Source of the DNA: Bog-532 sp963828445
GTDB lineage: Bacteria; Actinomycetota; Actinomycetes; Streptosporangiales; Streptosporangiaceae
Assembly (NCBI GenBank): GCA_963828445.1
Contig: CAWHFP010000009.1
Coordinates: forward strand, 372,001 to 436,000
Reading direction: 5' to 3'
DNA length: 64,000 bases
Each line of letters begins with the position of its first letter. The stretch's first letter is position 1. Positions 40,952-48,565 of this stretch are shown here, one piece after another. The translations under genes were made by a program, and so were the position numbers. The notes below the pieces were generated by a model. The model ran no database searches. It saw only the letters and a list, made by a program, of their open reading frames with translations, and was not told where the DNA came from.

Positions 40952-41836
40952 GTGCGGGTGAGCCTGTTGCTGGATGAGGTCGCGCTGGCCGCGGCCCGGC
41001 TGGCCGAGGTCGGGGTGGAATCCCCCCGCGCCGAAGCCGAGCTGATCGCGGCCCACGTGCACGGGGTCAAGCGGACCGAACTGCACCGGGTGCCCGATTC
41101 GGCGTTCGACGCGCGCTTCTGGGAGGCCATCAGCCGCCGCGCCGCCCGGGAGCCGCTGCAGCACATCACCGGGCTGGCCTACTTCCGCTACCTCGAGCTC
41201 GAAGTCGGGCCGGGCGTGTTCGTGCCCCGTCCGGAGACCGAGGTGATGACCGGCTGGGCCATCGACCGGCTGCGGGCGATGGACGTGGCCGAGCCGGTCG
41301 TGGCCGACCTGGGCACCGGCTCCGGCGCGATCGCGCTGGCCATCGCCCAGGAGGTGCCCCGGGCCCGGGTGCACGCGGTCGAGGCCGATCCGCTGGCCCG
41401 GCCCTGGACCGAGCGCAACATCGAGCGCCTGGCCGCCGCCGCCCCCTACACCAAGGGCCGCCTGACCCTGCACGGCGGCGACTTCGCCGACAGCCTGCAC
41501 GAGCTGGACGGTCACGTCGATCTGGTGGTCAGCAACCCGCCGTACATCCCCGTGGGCGCGAGCGTCCCGCCGGAGGTGGGAGAATACGACCCGCCGGCCG
41601 CGTTGTGGAGCGGGCAGGACGGGCTCGACAGTATCCGGACCGTGGAGCGCGTCGCCCGACGGCTGCTGCGCCCCGGCGGCCTGCTGGCCGTGGAGCACGG
41701 CGCCCCCCAGGGTGCCGCCGTGTACTGGGTGTTCCCCGAGGAAGCGGGCTGGCGCGACACACGGAACCACAAGGACCTGGCGCGACGGGACCGTTTTGTC
41801 ACAGCGATGTGGCCCGGCGACCGAGCCGACGGATGA
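40952..41836 (+). CDS. prmC: Release factor glutamine N5-methyltransferase
   Basis: A 294-residue SAM-dependent enzyme that methylates the GGQ glutamine of RF1/RF2. The N-terminal helical domain contains REPLQHITGLAYFRYLELEVGPGVFVPRPETE. The Rossmann part has ADLGTGSGAIALAIA (SAM site) and the substrate motif VVSNPPYIP. The C-terminus is VEHGAPQGAAVYWVF. GTG is the start. It lies 30 bases after prfA, the classical prfA-prmC arrangement, and 14 bases before the Sua5 gene. Confidence 0.95.
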   Translation: MRVSLLLDEVALAAARLAEVGVESPRAEAELIAAHVHGVKRTELHRVPDSAFDARFWEAISRRAAREPLQHITGLAYFRYLELEVGPGVFVPRPETEVMTGWAIDRLRAMDVAEPVVADLGTGSGAIALAIAQEVPRARVHAVEADPLARPWTERNIERLAAAAPYTKGRLTLHGGDFADSLHELDGHVDLVVSNPPYIPVGASVPPEVGEYDPPAALWSGQDGLDSIRTVERVARRLLRPGGLLAVEHGAPQGAAVYWVFPEEAGWRDTRNHKDLARRDRFVTAMWPGDRADG

Positions 41837-41850
41837 CGGGATGAGCGGGA

Positions 41851-43158
41851 ATGACCGAACGTTTCGACCTTTCTGACCCGGCCCAGCACGCGGCCGGGAT
41901 GGTGGCCGCCTCGGAGGCGATCCGCAAGGGCGAGCTGATCGTCCTGCCCACCGACACCGTCTACGGTGTCGGTGCCGACGCCTTCACCCCGTGGGCGGTC
42001 AGCCGTCTGCTGGCGGCCAAGGGCCGCGGCCGCGACATGCCGCCGCCGGTGCTGGTCGGCACGGTCCGGGCCGCGAGCGCCCTGGTCGACGACTTCGGGG
42101 CGTTCGGCCAGGACCTGATCGACGAGTTCTGGCCCGGCGGCCTGACCCTGGTCGCCCGGGCCACGCCCACGCTGGCCTGGGACCTGGGCGACACCAAGGG
42201 CACGGTGGCGGTGCGCATGCCGCTGCACGCGGCCGCCCTCGACCTGCTCAAGGCCACCGGCCCGATGGCGGTCAGCAGCGCCAACACCACCGGCCGCCCG
42301 GCCGCCACCACGGTCGACGAGGCCATGGAACAGCTCGGCGACTCGATCTCGGTCTACCTGGACGGCGGCCAGTGCGGTGGCGGCGTGGCCTCCACGATCA
42401 TCGACCTGACCGGCTCGGTGCCGCGCCTGCTGCGGGCCGGGGCCATCTCCATGGACCGCCTGCGCCAGGTCGCCGCGCTGATCACCGGGGACGAGGTCGG
42501 CGAGCCCGAGGTCAACGGGGCCACCGTGCTGCCCGAGCCCGGCGACCCCGAGCCCACGGCCGACGAGGCGGTCCCGGACGGCCCGCCCGACATCCCGTCC
42601 GACTCGCCCGCCGACGCCCGGGCCGACGCGCTCACCGCCGCCGCCGCCGAGACCTCGGCCGAGACCTCGGCCGAGGCCCCGGCCGAGCAGCTCATGACCG
42701 ACGCGGGCCAGGCCCAGCTGGCCGCCGACGACCCGGCCGCCCCGGTCACCACCGAAGACGCTGACGCCGCTCCGCACCCGGTCACGCCCAGGAAGCCGGC
42801 CCGGGCCCGGAAGCCCGCCGCTCCCCGCAAGCCGGCCGCGGCCACGACGTCCACCCCGCGCCAGACCGCCGCCACCCGCACCACCCGGGTCAAGGCCGCG
42901 GAAACCCCCGCCGCCGAGACCCCGGCCGAAGCAGCCGAAGCAGCCGAAACGAATGGCGCCCCGGCCGCCCCGGCCAAGCCCGCCGCTCGTAAGCCCGCCG
43001 CCCGTAAGCCCGCGGGCCAGGCCACCACCCGCCGGACCGCGGCCCGCAAGGCCACCGCGGCCGCCCCGGCCGAAGACACCGCCCCGGCCGAAGACACGAG
43101 CCCGGCCGCGCCGGGGGAGGCCCCGGCCGGAGATGCCCAGCCGGCCGACGAATCCTAA
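41851..43158 (+). CDS. Threonylcarbamoyl-AMP synthase (Sua5/YrdC) with a long Ala/Pro/Lys/Arg-rich tail
   Basis: The enzyme makes threonylcarbamoyl-AMP, the first step of tRNA t6A37 synthesis. Residues 1-~210 are a complete YrdC domain: GELIVLPTDTVYGVGADAFTP, AKGRGRDMPPPVLVG (usually K-R-x2-P), FWPGGLTLVARATPTL, VAVRMPLHAAALDLL, GPMAVSSANTTGRPAA and GGVASTIIDLT. Residues ~215-435 are extra: an acidic Ala/Pro stretch, then repeats of RKPA/ARKPAA/KPAARKPA (e.g. ARKPAAPRKPAAATT), much like the C-tail of linker histones or mycobacterial HupB. Typical YrdC/Sua5 proteins of this branch end near residue 215. The tail is continuous in frame, with no stop or break. Confidence 0.9.
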   Translation: MTERFDLSDPAQHAAGMVAASEAIRKGELIVLPTDTVYGVGADAFTPWAVSRLLAAKGRGRDMPPPVLVGTVRAASALVDDFGAFGQDLIDEFWPGGLTLVARATPTLAWDLGDTKGTVAVRMPLHAAALDLLKATGPMAVSSANTTGRPAATTVDEAMEQLGDSISVYLDGGQCGGGVASTIIDLTGSVPRLLRAGAISMDRLRQVAALITGDEVGEPEVNGATVLPEPGDPEPTADEAVPDGPPDIPSDSPADARADALTAAAAETSAETSAEAPAEQLMTDAGQAQLAADDPAAPVTTEDADAAPHPVTPRKPARARKPAAPRKPAAATTSTPRQTAATRTTRVKAAETPAAETPAEAAEAAETNGAPAAPAKPAARKPAARKPAGQATTRRTAARKATAAAPAEDTAPAEDTSPAAPGEAPAGDAQPADES

Positions 43159-43235
43159 GCCGGACCCCGTGGGTGGCTGCGCGGGTAAAGTGACGTCTGA
43201 TGTCCGGTCATCCTGTTGCGGACGGCTGAGCTGAG

Positions 43236-44546
43236 GTGCGGGAGTACGTACTCGCGCTGCTGCTGGCCGCCGCGACCACCTACCTGCTGACGCCGCTGGT
43301 CCGGCGGGGCGCCTTCGCGACCAGGACGCTGCACGCTGCCCGGGCCCGTGACGTGCACGTCCAGCCGACGCCGCTGATCGGCGGGCTGGCCATGTACGGC
43401 GGCCTGGCCGCCGGCCTGCTGGTGGCCAACCAGCTCAGCTACTTGCGCGGCGCATTCCAGTCCCCGCGCGCGGTGCCGGGCCTGCTGCTGGCCGCGGGCC
43501 TGCTGGTCGCGGTGGGCATCGTCGACGACCGGTGGGGGATGGGGGCCATCAGCAAGCTGGCCGCCCAGGTGGCCGCGGGCGGCATCCTGGTCTGGAGCCA
43601 GGTCGTGCTGTCCTGGGTGCCCGAGCCGGGTGGCGGCGTGCTCGTGCTGCCGCCCCAGCTGGGCCTGGTCCTGACCATCCTCATCGTGGTGGTCACGATC
43701 AACGCGGTGAACTTCATCGACGGGCTGGACGGCCTGGCCGCGGGGGTCGTGGCCATCGCCGCCACCGCGTTCCTGATCTACTCCTACGTGCTGGCCCGCG
43801 TGGTCGGCATCCACTCCCAGTCGGTGCCGACGCTGATCGCCGCGCTGCTGGCCGGGATATGCCTGGGCTTCCTGCCCCACAACTTCAACCCGGCCCGGAT
43901 CTTCATGGGCGACACCGGCTCCATGCTGATCGGCCTGCTGCTGGCCTACGTGCCGTTGTCCAGCACGGCCACGCTCGATCCCAACGCGCTGATCCACTAC
44001 AACGTGGCCGCGGTCAACCGGTTCCCCACCATCCTGCCGCTGCTGATTCCGGTCGCGATCCTGATCATCCCCTACGCCGACCTGCTGCTGGCCGTGGTCC
44101 GGCGCACCCGCGCGGGCATGTCCCCGTTCGACGCCGACAAGAAGCACCTGCACCACCGGCTGCTGAGCGTCGGGCACTCGCACCGGCAGAGCGTGCTCAT
44201 CATGTACCTGTGGGTCGCCCTGTTCACCGGCGTCGTGACGTCCCTGTCCCTGATCCGCACCAGCCTGATCGTGCTGGTCGCCTTCACCCTGGTCGCGGTG
44301 CTGGCCCTGCTCCCGGTGACCATGCCCCGGCTGCGCCCCACCCACTGGGGCCAGGCCGGCCGCCGCGCCCGCCCGGCCCCCACCCCGGCCGTCCGCACCA
44401 CCCCGTCGGCCCTGGCCCCTCAGCCGGCCCCGTCAGCCTGGCCCGCCCCGTCAGACCCAGCCGCCCCAGCCGTCCCGGCGGCCCCGGCCACCTCCGGGGC
44501 CCCGTCCGCCCCGGGCGGCCGCTCCTCCGCTGCCCCCCAGCCCTGA
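43236..44546 (+). CDS. WecA-like undecaprenyl-phosphate N-acetylhexosamine-1-phosphate transferase
   Basis: A 436-residue polytopic enzyme (about 11 helices) starting lipid-linked wall-polymer synthesis by moving a sugar-1-phosphate from UDP-sugar to undecaprenyl/decaprenyl phosphate. Catalytic motifs are GIVDDRWGM (Asp-Asp, Mg2+), TINAVNFIDGLDGLAAG, NFNPARIFMGDTGSM and the cytoplasmic KKHLHHRLL, the HIHH-type motif of the WecA/TagO group rather than MraY. After residue ~365 follows a Pro/Ala-rich tail without helices. GTG 43236 begins the usual REYVLALLLAAATTYLLTPLVRR. It is in its usual place upstream of the atp operon. Confidence 0.9.
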   Translation: MREYVLALLLAAATTYLLTPLVRRGAFATRTLHAARARDVHVQPTPLIGGLAMYGGLAAGLLVANQLSYLRGAFQSPRAVPGLLLAAGLLVAVGIVDDRWGMGAISKLAAQVAAGGILVWSQVVLSWVPEPGGGVLVLPPQLGLVLTILIVVVTINAVNFIDGLDGLAAGVVAIAATAFLIYSYVLARVVGIHSQSVPTLIAALLAGICLGFLPHNFNPARIFMGDTGSMLIGLLLAYVPLSSTATLDPNALIHYNVAAVNRFPTILPLLIPVAILIIPYADLLLAVVRRTRAGMSPFDADKKHLHHRLLSVGHSHRQSVLIMYLWVALFTGVVTSLSLIRTSLIVLVAFTLVAVLALLPVTMPRLRPTHWGQAGRRARPAPTPAVRTTPSALAPQPAPSAWPAPSDPAAPAVPAAPATSGAPSAPGGRSSAAPQP

Positions 44547-44876
44547 CCCAGCCCCCCTTACCCTTTGCCAAATTTTTAAATAGAACGTTGGTGGCGGCGG
44601 CTCCCCGCCCCGGTTCGCGTCCCGGTCCCGTGGCCACGGGCACCCGGGCCGGAGCCGGGACCCAGGGACCACACCTTCGATAAATTCAGCGGGCAAATCA
44701 CCAGGTCCGGGCGCGAATTGAACAAGATCGCCCGCCCGCGCCGCCCCCTCGGGGCCACCGGCCGGCCCCGCGACCTCAGGTCCGGGATGCCGGTTGTGTC
44801 GGCCCGGGTGATCAAGCGAGCGCAAAGCGTAGGTCTGAAAAAGTCCTCGCTAGGGTAAAGACAGAGCAAAGAACTT
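44547..44876. other. Leader region upstream of the ATP synthase operon
   Basis: This part of a 517-base gap holds no gene. The short AT-rich CAAATTTTTAAATAG at about 44569-44583 follows the wecA-like gene. Several GC-rich inverted segments follow at 44600-44670 (GGTCCC/GGGACC words). A -10-like TAGGGT at about 44851 may be a second, upstream promoter. Confidence 0.4.
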
Positions 44877-44892
44877 TGTGATAGCTTTCACG
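44877..44892. promoter_or_regulatory. CRP-type operator upstream of the atp operon
   Basis: TGTGATAGCTTTCACG has the TGTGA-N6-TCAC arrangement of CRP-family sites (consensus TGTGA-N6-TCACA; 9 of 10 defined positions match). It lies about 170 bases before atpI and 10 bases upstream of the best promoter candidate. In corynebacteria the CRP homologue GlxR is known to bind promoters of respiration and ATP synthase genes, so the biological fit is good; binding here is inferred. Confidence 0.6.
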
Positions 44893-44901
44893 AGCGACCC
44901 C

Positions 44902-44930
44902 TTGAAAGCAAAGCAGAGGCCCGTGATACG
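44902..44930 (+). promoter_or_regulatory. Candidate promoter of the ATP synthase operon
   Basis: TTGAAA (44902-44907) and GATACG (44925-44930) are separated by 17 bases, with a TG in front of the -10 (GTGATACG). A second -35-like TTGACC lies at about 44936-44941 but has no good -10. The leader to atpI would be about 125 bases. Confidence 0.4.
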
Positions 44931-45063
44931 TTTCCTTGACCAGTGGCAACCCTTGCGACGCAGCAGAGTTGCGGGACGGGATTGCTTCCCGGCCCCCGGG
45001 CGGCTCCGCCCCGGGCGGCCTTGGGTAAAGAACGTCAAAACTGATCCCACCGGAGTTTTCTAA

Positions 45064-45468
45064 GTGCTGGCAAACTTCTCCCACATCGTCCGATGGTCGG
45101 CCGTGGTCACGGCCATCGTCGCGGCGATCATGGTTGCGGTCTGCGCGGCGATCGGTGGGACGCACGGCCTGATCGGGGCCCTGCTCGGCGTGGCCCTGGT
45201 GGTCGTGTTCTTCGGCATCGACGTGCTGGTGATCGGCCGGGTGGCCAAGATCAGCCCGCAGGCGATCATGGGCGCCGCCATCGGCCTCTACCTCTTCAAG
45301 ATCATCGCCCTGGCCGTGGCGGTCAAGCTGCTGGGCGACGCCAGCTTCTTCAACGGCAAGCTGTTCGGCGTCACCGCGCTCGTCTGCATCCTGGCCTACT
45401 GCGCCGCCCAGATGATCGCGTCGATCAGACACAAGACGTTGTACGTGAACCCGGATGGGGAGCGATGA
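45064..45468 (+). CDS. atpI: ATP synthase assembly protein I (AtpI)
   Basis: A 134-residue membrane protein with four helices (~10-30, 35-55, 70-95, 100-120), containing GALLGVALVVVFFGIDVLVIGRVAK and ending RHKTLYVNPDGER. Position directly before atpB and the four-helix AtpI fold identify it. AtpI helps assemble the c-ring. GTG 45064 is the start. The next gene begins 3 bases after its stop. In many actinobacteria the AtpZ-like gene comes first; here the order is reversed. Confidence 0.8.
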   Translation: MLANFSHIVRWSAVVTAIVAAIMVAVCAAIGGTHGLIGALLGVALVVVFFGIDVLVIGRVAKISPQAIMGAAIGLYLFKIIALAVAVKLLGDASFFNGKLFGVTALVCILAYCAAQMIASIRHKTLYVNPDGER

Positions 45469-45471
45469 GCC

Positions 45472-45897
45472 ATGGCTCAGCCACTACCCCCCGAGCCGCC
45501 GCGACCGCCCGAGGCGCCTGACCGTACCCTCCGGCTGCTCCAGGAGCCGCCGGAGCGCAAGGTCACCGGCCCGCGACCGCGGCCCGGCCTGCGTAAGCCG
45601 CGGCCGTCCCTGGACGACACCCCGATGCCGGCCCGCGGCGCGGGCATGACCATCGTGAGTTACCTGATCGCCGGCATCGTGGCCTACGGCGGGATCGGCT
45701 GGCTGATCGGCCGGGCCGTGCACCTGCCGGTGCTGGCCCCGGTCGGCATGGTGGCCGGCCTGACCATCTCGATGGGCCTGATCATCTACCGGTACGGCCG
45801 ATCCACGCCCCCGCGGATCCGGCGCTTCGCACCCAAGCCCGCCCACGAACCAAATGAACAGGCAGACGACAAAGATGCGAGAGGAACTGACCGGTGA
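45472..45897 (+). CDS. AtpZ/AtpI-family small membrane protein
   Basis: A 141-residue protein. The Pro/Arg-rich cytoplasmic N-terminus spans about 55 residues. Two helices (TIVSYLIAGIVAYGGIGWLIG and APVGMVAGLTISMGLIIYRYG) form the AtpZ hairpin, followed by a charged tail. AtpZ acts with AtpI as an accessory of the F1Fo enzyme. It overlaps the atpB start by 4 bases (GTGA) and so is coupled to it. Confidence 0.8.
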   Translation: MAQPLPPEPPRPPEAPDRTLRLLQEPPERKVTGPRPRPGLRKPRPSLDDTPMPARGAGMTIVSYLIAGIVAYGGIGWLIGRAVHLPVLAPVGMVAGLTISMGLIIYRYGRSTPPRIRRFAPKPAHEPNEQADDKDARGTDR

Positions 45898-46707
45898 TCG
45901 GTAGCGTGTCGGCGGTCGCCGCGGGCAGCAGCGGATGCCACATCTTCTCCGGATGCGGCTTTCCCTCCCCGAGCCTGGAAAGCTTCGACTTCAAGCCGAT
46001 CTTCAGCATCGGCTCGTTCCACTTCACCAAGCCGATCCTGATCGTGATCATCTGCGCGGTGCTGGTGATCGCGTTCTTCTGGGCCGCGTTCGCCAAGCCC
46101 AAGCTGGTGCCGCGCGGCATGCAGAACCTCGGTGAACTCGGCCTGCTGGCGGTCCGGGACCAGATCGTGCGGCCGTCGCTGGGCAAGCGGGGCGACACCT
46201 ACCTGCCCTTCCTGACCTCGCTGTTCTTCTTCATCTACTTCTGCAACCTGATGGAAGTCATCCCGTTCTTCCAGTTCCCGCCGATGTCACGCAGCGGCTT
46301 CCCGTGGGCCCTGGTCCTGATGGTCTACCTGATCTACCTGTACATGGGGTTCAAGAGCCAGGGCGCGTGGGGCTACATCAGGAACATGATCCCGAGCGAC
46401 GTGCCGATCTTCGTGCTGGTGATCCTGATCCCGATCGAGCTGCTGCGGTACTTCGTCATCCAGCCGTTCACCCTCGGCAGTCCGGCTGTTCGCCAACATG
46501 TTCGCCGGTCACCTCCTCCTGCTGATCTTCACCCTGGCCACCTGGTACCTGGCCAGCGCCAGCATCGGCCTGCTGTTCGCGGCCACCTCCGCGATCATGG
46601 TGCTGGCCGTGTTCCTGCTCGAGCTGCTGGTCCAGCTGCTGCAGGCCTTCATCTTCACCACCCTGGCCGCGACCTACATCGCGGACTCCCTGGAGGGCAG
46701 CCACTAG
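45894..46707 (+). CDS. atpB: ATP synthase subunit a (frameshifted by one inserted base)
   Basis: The proton-channel subunit of the Fo sector, about 270 residues with six helices. It reads normally from GTG 45894 through FFFIYFCNLMEVIPFF and IPIELLRYFVIQPFTL. At 46476-46477 an extra G breaks the frame. Removing one G gives TLAVRLFANMFAGHLLLL, which restores the essential Arg of the proton path and continues to SAIMVLAVFLLELLVQLLQAFIFTTLAATYIADSL with a stop at 46705-46707. Read literally, the ORF runs past this into atpE-proximal sequence with no membrane helices. All other atp genes are intact, so a sequencing or assembly error is the likely cause. Confidence 0.92.
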
Positions 46708-46785
46708 GGCTCCTCCGGTACGGACTGCACAACCACTCTCCGGCGATCAATCCGCCGGGCCTGACACAAAGGAACGGACAGAGAA

Positions 46786-47046
46786 ATGGTTGACCTCGCT
46801 TCCGCCGCCAACGTCGTCGCTGCGGCCACCACCGGCGTGCACGGCAGCACCGGCTCCATCGCCTACGGTCTGGCCGCCATCGGCCCGGGCGTCGGCATCG
46901 GCCTCATCTTCGGCCACGCCATCGAGGCCATGGCCCGCCAGCCGGAAGCCTCCGGCCGCATCACCCAGTACATGTGGATCGGCTTCTCGCTGGCGGAGGC
47001 GCTGGCCCTGATCGGCATCATCGTCCCGTTCATCTTCGGCAAATAA
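46786..47046 (+). CDS. atpE: ATP synthase subunit c
   Basis: An 86-residue hairpin protein forming the rotary c-ring. Helix 1 has the GxGxG packing motif (GPGVGIGLIFG), the polar loop is ARQPE, and helix 2 carries the proton-binding acid E71 in GFSLAEALALIG. There is no sodium-type Gln/Ser ligand set around E71, so it is proton-coupled by appearance. It lies 78 bases after atpB with AAGGA before the ATG. Confidence 0.96.
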   Translation: MVDLASAANVVAAATTGVHGSTGSIAYGLAAIGPGVGIGLIFGHAIEAMARQPEASGRITQYMWIGFSLAEALALIGIIVPFIFGK

Positions 47047-47092
47047 GCACGGCTGATTTCGTGACTGGGACGACAGGAAGGGCGGTCACACG

Positions 47093-47647
47093 ATGCAACC
47101 GCACATAATCGCGGCTGCGGCTGGCTCGCAGGATCCGCTGGTTCCGACCTGGACCGAGCTGATCATCGGGATCATCGCGTTCCTCATCGTCTTCGGTTTC
47201 CTCGGCCGGCTGCTGCTGCCGCGGGCGCAGAAGATGCTGGCCGAGCGCACCAACCAGATCGAAGGCGGTCTGGCCCGGGCCGAAGAGGCTCAGGCCGAGG
47301 CCCAGGAGACACTCGAGCGGTACCGGCAGCAGCTGGCCGAGGCCCGGCACGAGGCCTCGCGCCTGCGCGAGGAAGCCCGCGAGCAGGGCGCGCAGATCAT
47401 CGCCGAGATGCGCCAGCAGGCCGAGGCCGAGGCCCGCCGCATCACCGAGTCCGCCCAGCAGCAGATCCAGGCCGAGCGTCAGCAGGCCCTGGTCGCGCTG
47501 CGTTCCGAGGTCGGGGCCCTGGCCACCGATCTGGCCAGCCGCGTCGTGGGCGAGTCGCTCACCGACGAGGCCCGCCAGAGCCGGGTGGTCGACCGGTTCC
47601 TGGACGACCTGGAGCAGCGCGGCGGGATCGGGGCGGCGAACCGGTGA
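47093..47647 (+). CDS. atpF: ATP synthase subunit b
   Basis: A 184-residue peripheral-stalk subunit. An N-terminal membrane helix (ELIIGIIAFLIVFGFLGRLLLP) leads to a long charged coiled coil (RTNQIEGGLARAEEAQAEAQETLERYRQQLAEARHEA and onward) ending in the delta-binding region. It overlaps atpH by one base (TGATG). Confidence 0.95.
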   Translation: MQPHIIAAAAGSQDPLVPTWTELIIGIIAFLIVFGFLGRLLLPRAQKMLAERTNQIEGGLARAEEAQAEAQETLERYRQQLAEARHEASRLREEAREQGAQIIAEMRQQAEAEARRITESAQQQIQAERQQALVALRSEVGALATDLASRVVGESLTDEARQSRVVDRFLDDLEQRGGIGAANR

Positions 47648-48525
47648 TGCGCGGTGTGAGCCGGGCTTCCTTCGCCGAGCTGAAGGACCAGTTGCCCGAG
47701 GTCCTGATCGAAGGCGGACAGGCCCCCACGACCAGCCGGACCACGACCCGGCGGCCGGCCGCGGCCAGCCGGGCGTCGGCGGGGCAGTCCGAAACCGTCG
47801 GCGACGAGCTGTTCTCCGTGCTGCACCTGCTGGACCGGGAGCACGGGCTGCGGCGCGCGCTGGCCGACCCGGCCCGGCCGGCCGATGAGAAGGGCGCGAT
47901 CGTGGTCGCCCTGCTGCACGGCAAGATCGGTGAGCCCGCCGAGGCGCTGGTCGCGGCCACGGTGCGGGCCCGCTGGGCCAGCTCCGGGGACATGACCGAC
48001 GCCCTGGAGCAGCTGGCCATGGAGGCCTACGCCATCTCCGCCCAGGAGCAGGGCCAGCTGGACGACCTGGAGGACGAGCTGTTCCGGTTCAGCCGGGTGG
48101 TGTCCACCGAGCCCGAACTGCGCGCGGCGCTGAGCGAGCCGTCAGTGCCCGACCAGCCCAAGCAGGAGCTGCTGGACAACCTGCTGGCGGGCAAGGTGAC
48201 CCCGGTGACGCTGCGGCTGATCGCCGAGGTGTCGCTGTACCCGCGGGGCCGGTCGCTGGTGGCCAGCCTGGACACCTGCACGCGGATCGCGGCCGAGCGC
48301 CGCCGGCGGCTCATCGCCGTGGTGCGGTCGGCCACCGACCTGTCCGCCGACCAGCGCCGGCGACTGGCCGAGGCGCTGGCGGGCATCTACGGTCATGAGG
48401 TGTACATCAACGTCGTCATCGACCCCACCGTGGTGGGTGGCCTGACCGTACAGGTCGGCGACGAGCTCATCGACGGCAGCGTGTCCACTCGCCTGGGCGA
48501 CCTGCGCCGCAAGCTGACCAACTGA
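47647..48525 (+). CDS. atpH: ATP synthase subunit delta
   Basis: A 292-residue stalk subunit joining F1 to subunit b. It begins MRGVSRASFAELKDQL, typical for actinobacteria. Residues ~25-50 are a Thr/Arg/Ala-rich insertion (TTSRTTTRRPAAASRASAG). The six-helix N-domain and the C-terminal VRSATDLSADQRRRLAEALAGIYGHEVYINVVIDPTVVGGLTVQVGDELIDGSV are complete. ATG 47647 overlaps the atpF stop; the GTG at 47644 is also possible. Confidence 0.94.
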   Translation: MRGVSRASFAELKDQLPEVLIEGGQAPTTSRTTTRRPAAASRASAGQSETVGDELFSVLHLLDREHGLRRALADPARPADEKGAIVVALLHGKIGEPAEALVAATVRARWASSGDMTDALEQLAMEAYAISAQEQGQLDDLEDELFRFSRVVSTEPELRAALSEPSVPDQPKQELLDNLLAGKVTPVTLRLIAEVSLYPRGRSLVASLDTCTRIAAERRRRLIAVVRSATDLSADQRRRLAEALAGIYGHEVYINVVIDPTVVGGLTVQVGDELIDGSVSTRLGDLRRKLTN

Positions 48526-48565
48526 CAACCCACGCGACAACCTACGCACGAGAGACTTGAGGAAG

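Noticed and set aside
46480..46793. Programmed ribosomal frameshift in atpB
   Set aside because: The junction has no slippery heptamer and no evident downstream pseudoknot, and atpB is not known to be recoded. A one-base error explains it better.
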